Shown piece by piece: positions 31,306 to 35,318 of a DNA stretch of 35,318 nucleotides; within the stretch, counting starts at the first letter, position 1, and the number at the start of each line of letters is the position of its first letter. The notes beneath the pieces are model-generated. The model saw only the letters and a program-made list of their open reading frames with translations. It was not told the DNA's origin and searched no databases. Origin of the DNA: an uncultured Planctomycetota bacterium (GTDB lineage: Bacteria; Planctomycetota; Planctomycetia; Pirellulales; Thermoguttaceae). The stretch is from the NCBI GenBank assembly GCA_900317365.1, contig ONGM01000154.1, forward strand, positions 1 through 35,318, given 5' to 3'. A program made the position numbers and the translations under genes.

Positions 31306-34300
31306 ATGGGTCTTCTTTCGATTTTCCGCCGGAACTCGTCGGCGCAACGTCGCGACGCGGCGCGCAATCTTTTCCTCCGGATTCGACGCTTTGAATCGCT
31401 CGAATCGCGCGAACTGCTCGACGCCGCCGGAGCGTATCAAACGCTGCCGGAAGCGATTACCATAGCGACTCCCGGCACGTATCATTACGCGATCGAAGGA
31501 ATCGACTTCGAAACGATCGATTCGAGCTCCGTCGACGGACTGACCGCGTCTTTTCCGCAAGGCGAACAGGTCGCGTTTACGGTCATGAAGACGACGACGG
31601 ACGGCGCGGTCTCTTCGCTCGGCGACGTCGTTATTCAGCTCTTTAGCGCGGAAGGCGAAGCGCCGAACTCTTCGGAGCATTTCCTCAATCTTATTTTCGA
31701 CGATTATTACGAAGGTCGCTCGATTCACCGACTCATGCCGGGATTCATGTTCCAAGGCGGTTCCGCGGACGGGGCTGGGCACGGCGGGTCCGGACTTCCG
31801 ATCGCAGACGAGCATTCGGACGTTCTTACGCACAGTCGTCGCGGAACGGTCGCGTACGCCAATAGCGGACCGAACACGAGCGACGCGCAATTCTACGTTA
31901 CGTTCGGTCCGACGAGCTGGCTTGACGGCGGGTACAACGTCTTCGGTTACGTCGTCGACGGTTACGACGTCCTCGAACAACTCGAAGCGGCGGAAGTTGT
32001 CCGCAACTCGGCCGGCGAATTGTCGCAGCCGGTCGATTCTTTCACGATTACGAACGCGCGCGCGCTCAACGATTCAGACGTAACGAACGGCGTTCTCCGA
32101 CTGACCGCGACCGACGCTGCGAACGGCGCGACGACGATCTCGTACTCCAGCGTCGACGAGAACGGCGAAACGCAATTCAACCAGACGACGGCGTACGTCG
32201 GCGCGTCCGGGCTTCAAGCCTACGTTCAAGACGCGCTCAACGACGTCGACTTGGAAATCACGGCCGGCGAGTCGGTGAACGTCTCCTTGCCGACCGAATT
32301 TGGCGGACAGACGATTACGTATACCGTGAAGACGAACGACGACGCCGTCGGATGCGCGATTAGCTCGACGGACGAGCATTACGCGAACTTCACGATTACG
32401 ACCGAGAATTACGGCGCGCAACTCGTGACCCTCTCGATTACCGCGACCGTTTCTTCGTCCCTGAAAGCGGATCTCACCGACTACGTCTTCGTGTCCCCGG
32501 TCGCGCCGACCGTCGCTTTCGCCGAGTCCGAATCCGTCGTTAAAGTCGGCGACGTGAACTACGTCAAATCGGATCTCGTCGATCCGCAAATCTCCTTTGT
32601 CGCGACGACCTACGACGCCGACGAAGCGATTACCCACGACCAGCCGTTCGTCGTCGTTCTCGACGGAACCGACGTCGCTTATACCGTCGCGTCGCGCGAA
32701 TACGACGATCAGACTCATCTCTCGACGTACGTCATTACGATCGACGTCGACGACCCCGTTGAAGACGGTCAACGCGTTCTTTCCGTTCAACGCGCGCTCC
32801 CGATCGATCGCGTCTCCGACCACAACGCGCTTCTGAGCGACGCTACGGTCGTGAACTTTACGGTCGACACGACGGAACTGAAAATCGTCGATCCGCCGAG
32901 CGAGATTACCGTTCGCGTTGGCGTCGACGGCGAGCAGGCGTTTCTCACGAATAAAGTCGTCGGCGGCGCCAACCGTTCCGACGTCGCCTTTACGTTGGAA
33001 GCGAACGAAGCCGCGTCGCAGTTCCTCTCGATCACCGGCGACGGCGTGCTCTCATGGAAAGACGTCGAGCAGATCGACGCCGGCTCTTACGACGTCGTCG
33101 TTAAGGCGACCGACGCCTTGGGATTCTCCGATTCTGTGAATCTGAAAGTTAAGGTCGGCGGCGCTCCGGTCTTCAACGACCTGACCGTTACGACCGCGAC
33201 CACCGGACTCGTTTACGAAGCGACCGTTTCCGCTGTCGACTCGCTCGATTCCACGATTCCGATGCGTTACGAACTCGTCGGCGAAAACTATCCGGCCGAT
33301 TTCACGTTCGACGCTCAGACCGGCGAAGTCTCCTGGGATATTCCCGAGGATTATATGCCGACGAACGTCAAGACGCAAAACTTCTCCTTCACCGTGAAGG
33401 CGACTGAACGCGTCGAACAGGACGGCGAAACCGTCGACGGACTTTCCGCTGAAAAAACCTTCAATATCGCGATCACGAACGCCGCGTACGATCCGGAAGC
33501 GGCGGAAGCGCCGATCTGGGATCCGCTCGACGACCAGTCCGTCGTCGCCGGCGAAATCTTTACGTACGACGTCAACGCCATCGTTTCGGAGCCGGAACTG
33601 AGCGTCGAGTACTCTTTGGTCGGAGAGTATCCGGAAGGTATGACGATTAATTCGTCGACCGGCGCGATCGTTTGGGCCAGTTCCGCAGATTACTTCGAAA
33701 ACGACGCGATCCGCGAAGAGACCGTTACGATCAAACTGCGCGCGACGACCGTCGTCTCGACCGAAGGCTCCGCCGTTAATTACGGCGATTCCGCCGACGA
33801 AGAGTTCAATTTGAAAATTACGAATCCGAACTATGTCGATAAAGCTCCGGTCTTCGAACCCCTCGAAAGCGTCGCCGTCTCCACTGGGGAAACGTATCGC
33901 GCCACCGTTAAGGCGAACGATCCGAACGGCGAAGCCTCGTCGATGAAGTACGAACTCGTCGGCGAAGGTTACCCGGAAGAATTTGAATTCGATCCGATTT
34001 CCGGCAACGTCGTTTGGGACGTTCCGAGCGATTACCTTACCGGCGGCGAAACGGCGCAGGAATTCCGCTTTACGGTTCGCGCGACGGAAGTTTACGATTC
34101 GGCGGAAGGGGACGCGACCGAAGGACTTTCGACGGAAGAAACCTTTAAGATTATGGTCGCCAACAGCGCGACGGACGCGGACGCCGTCGTCTCGCCTACC
34201 TTCGGACAGGTTAATCCCGCGACCGTTAAGACCGGTGAGAAACTCACCGCGACCGTAACGGCGACCTTGCCGGAAAACGCTCCGGAAGGCGCTAAGGTCG

Positions 34301-35318
34301 AATACGCGCTCGCCGAACGCGAAGGCGTTACGTATCCCGAGGGATTGACCGTCAACGCGGAGACAGGCGAAGTTACTTGGGACGTTCCGAGCGATTACCT
34401 GACGAGCGACGCGCACAATCCCGCCGAATTGACCGTTGCGATTCAGGCGCGAACGCTCTTGAGCTCTTCCGATCATTCGAGCACGTACGGCGGCTCCGCG
34501 ACGGCGGAACTCAAGGTAACGGTCGAACAAAGCGACGCGACTCCGGTCGATCCGACGCGCGACAGCTGGCAGAAATGGTTCAACGCGTGGCTCGACGCCG
34601 CGCAAGAGCGATACGACGCTCATTCGACGAATCTCTCGAAGTATCTGACGTCGTACCTGGAAGCGGTCGACGCGCGCAACGAGAGCATGAAGAAAGCCGC
34701 CGAAGATTATCAGAAAGGCGACTCGACGCTCGCGGAGTTGATCGGCAAACGCCAAGACGCGCAAAATACGTTCGAAGACTCCGTTGCCGAAGCGCGTAAG
34801 ACGCTCGACGAAGCGGACGCCAAGACGGAAACGGATTACGCGGATACCGTCAAAACGCTGACCGACGAATATAACGCGCTCAAAGAGACCGACGCGACGA
34901 TCCCCGCCGACGCCGACAAACAGATCGCCGACGCCGATTCGACCGCGAAGAAATCGTCCGTGAAATCGAACACCGGAAATTCGAATTTCCGACTCGTTAA
35001 TAAATCGACCTCCGGCGTCGTCGCGACGAACCTGTCGGATATCCTCAAAATGTGGCGCTCCGGATATTCCAAGTCCTCCATTTACCACGACGTCTACAGC
35101 GATCCGGGCTTCGTTGAAAGCGTTACCGACGATTCTGGTTCCGGCTCCGGCTCCGGTTCCGACTCTGGCTCCGGTTCCGATTCCGGCTCCGGATCTGGTT
35201 CCGGCTCAGGCTCCGGTTCCGATTCCGGCTCCGGATCAGGTTCTAGCTCCGACTCCGGCTCCGGCTCGGGGTCTAGCTCCGGTTCCGACTCCGGCTCTGG
35301 CTCGGGGTCTAGCTCCGG
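31306..35318 (+). CDS. Giant secreted cyclophilin-type peptidyl-prolyl isomerase with cadherin-like repeats, 3' end off the window
   Basis: Open from ATG 31306 (AAGGAA six bases ahead) to the right edge, 1337 codons without a stop. Residues 1-40 are basic and then [10 protein letters not shown], a LEPR-XLL-like planctomycete export motif. Residues about 100-240 are a cyclophilin domain with the active-site set R142, F147 and Q150 in [12 protein letters not shown], plus [20 protein letters not shown]. It would turn proline bonds outside the cytoplasm. Less regular beta domains fill 240-620. Four cadherin/Ig-like repeats begin at residues 620, 735, 847 and 961. A coiled coil spans about 1085-1215. 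From 1276 a Ser-Gly-Asp repeat runs to the edge. The fusion suggests a surface or matrix protein in which the isomerase is one module. The remaining C-terminus is not visible. Confidence 0.88.
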   Translation, partial: MGLLSIFRRNSSAQRRDAARNLFLRIRRFESLESRELLDAAGAYQTLPEAITIATPGTYHYAIEGIDFETIDSSSVDGLTASFPQGEQVAFTVMKTTTDGAVSSLGDVVIQLFSAEGEAPNSSEHFLNLIFDDYYEGRSIHRLMPGFMFQGGSADGAGHGGSGLPIADEHSDVLTHSRRGTVAYANSGPNTSDAQFYVTFGPTSWLDGGYNVFGYVVDGYDVLEQLEAAEVVRNSAGELSQPVDSFTITNARALNDSDVTNGVLRLTATDAANGATTISYSSVDENGETQFNQTTAYVGASGLQAYVQDALNDVDLEITAGESVNVSLPTEFGGQTITYTVKTNDDAVGCAISSTDEHYANFTITTENYGAQLVTLSITATVSSSLKADLTDYVFVSPVAPTVAFAESESVVKVGDVNYVKSDLVDPQISFVATTYDADEAITHDQPFVVVLDGTDVAYTVASREYDDQTHLSTYVITIDVDDPVEDGQRVLSVQRALPIDRVSDHNALLSDATVVNFTVDTTELKIVDPPSEITVRVGVDGEQAFLTNKVVGGANRSDVAFTLEANEAASQFLSITGDGVLSWKDVEQIDAGSYDVVVKATDALGFSDSVNLKVKVGGAPVFNDLTVTTATTGLVYEATVSAVDSLDSTIPMRYELVGENYPADFTFDAQTGEVSWDIPEDYMPTNVKTQNFSFTVKATERVEQDGETVDGLSAEKTFNIAITNAAYDPEAAEAPIWDPLDDQSVVAGEIFTYDVNAIVSEPELSVEYSLVGEYPEGMTINSSTGAIVWASSADYFENDAIREETVTIKLRATTVVSTEGSAVNYGDSADEEFNLKITNPNYVDKAPVFEPLESVAVSTGETYRATVKANDPNGEASSMKYELVGEGYPEEFEFDPISGNVVWDVPSDYLTGGETAQEFRFTVRATEVYDSAEGDATEGLSTEETFKIMVANSATDADAVVSPTFGQVNPATVKTGEKLTATVTATLPENAPEGAKVEYALAEREGVTYPEGLTVNAETGEVTWDVPSDYLTSDAHNPAELTVAIQARTLLSSSDHSSTYGGSATAELKVTVEQSDATPVDPTRDSWQKWFNAWLDAAQERYDAHSTNLSKYLTSYLEAVDARNESMKKAAEDYQKGDSTLAELIGKRQDAQNTFEDSVAEARKTLDEADAKTETDYADTVKTLTDEYNALKETDATIPADADKQIADADSTAKKSSVKSNTGNSNFRLVNKSTSGVVATNLSDILKMWRSGYSKSSIYHDVYSDPGFVESVTDDSGSGSGSGSDSGSGSDSGSGSGSGSGSGSDSGSGSGSSSDSGSGSGSSSGSDSGSGSGSSS
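33163..34524 (+). repeat. Four cadherin/Ig-like protein repeats of about 113 residues
   Basis: Copies begin near 33163, 33508, 33844 and 34186. Each has an opening like [16 protein letters not shown], a [12 protein letters not shown] core, the marker [12 protein letters not shown], then a strand such as FRFTVRAT. This is the layout of dystroglycan-type cadherin-like (He_PIG-like) domains, which often bind calcium or carbohydrate. Copies 1, 3 and 4 are closest; copy 2 is the most diverged, with WASSADYF in place of WDVPSDYL. Confidence 0.8.
35134..35318 (+). repeat. Ser-Gly/Asp repeat tract, running off the window
   Basis: The frame reads almost only Ser, Gly and Asp from 35134 on. Near the edge a 36-base unit beginning TCCGACTCCGGCTC appears at 35248-35283 and again from 35284, with one base changed. 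Such SG/SD tracts act as flexible linkers in surface proteins and change length by slippage. Confidence 0.88.

Noticed and set aside
33052..35088. Minus-strand open frame of 678 codons
   Set aside because: It is antisense to the cyclophilin gene, whose domains are recognisable; the product is repetitive Arg/Val/Gly without known motifs.

Overview
The window looks like a chromosomal segment of a Gram-negative-type bacterium, most likely a member of the Planctomycetota. The best taxonomic clue is the last gene. It starts with a basic stretch followed by [10 protein letters not shown], a variant of the LEPR-XLL type N-terminal motif common on large secreted planctomycete proteins. An LptB-type ATPase, a KpsF/GutQ sugar-phosphate isomerase and an RND pump indicate a lipopolysaccharide-bearing outer membrane. 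The DNA is moderately GC-rich by eye. Most genes follow good Shine-Dalgarno sites and several follow recognisable sigma-70-like promoters. The phylum is an inference and the genus is not resolved.

Layout. 1-1040: a Rpn/PD-(D/E)XK nuclease-family gene that runs off the left edge, with a coding array of Glu-Glu-Gly-Arg repeats. 1153-2235: a UDP-glucuronate 4-epimerase-like gene. 2573-7146: a two-gene RND efflux operon (lipoprotein adaptor and inner-membrane pump) with no outer-membrane channel in view. 7210-12573 (minus strand): a probable four-gene operon, ABC-F ATPase, NSS sodium symporter, an unlisted 53-residue MetS-like small subunit, and LptB with a long basic tail. 12798-13910: KpsF/KdsD. 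14057-14998: a DUF362 protein behind a textbook promoter.

15109-25197 (all minus strand) is the most interesting block: SWIM zinc-finger protein, two tandem DUF5691-like paralogues, MoxR-type AAA+ ATPase, DUF5682 protein and VWA protein. I read it as a compact MoxR-VWA ATPase/adaptor system. The SWIM protein could bind nucleic acid or protein. The MoxR ring and the MIDAS-bearing VWA would be the remodelling pair. DUF5682, which looks like a TraB/Tiki-fold enzyme, is a possible effector. Its function is not established here. It seems to have two promoters, one before SWIM and one before MoxR, with a terminator-like hairpin between them.

25659-28245: two surface-sugar genes (polysaccharide pyruvyl transferase and DegT aminotransferase). 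28370-28444: tRNA-Val(UAC). Its promoter shares its -35 region with a divergent promoter for a pair of overlapping plus-strand genes, a three-helix membrane protein and a CBM9-like protein. 30107-30823: an orphan LolD-like ATPase. The 480-base gap after it holds a 20-bp RNA stem-loop whose wobble pairs fit only plus-strand transcription, and a second perfect 13-bp hairpin. These lie ahead of 31306-35318, a giant secreted cyclophilin with four cadherin/Ig-like repeats, a coiled coil and a Ser-Gly-Asp repeat tail, open at the right edge.
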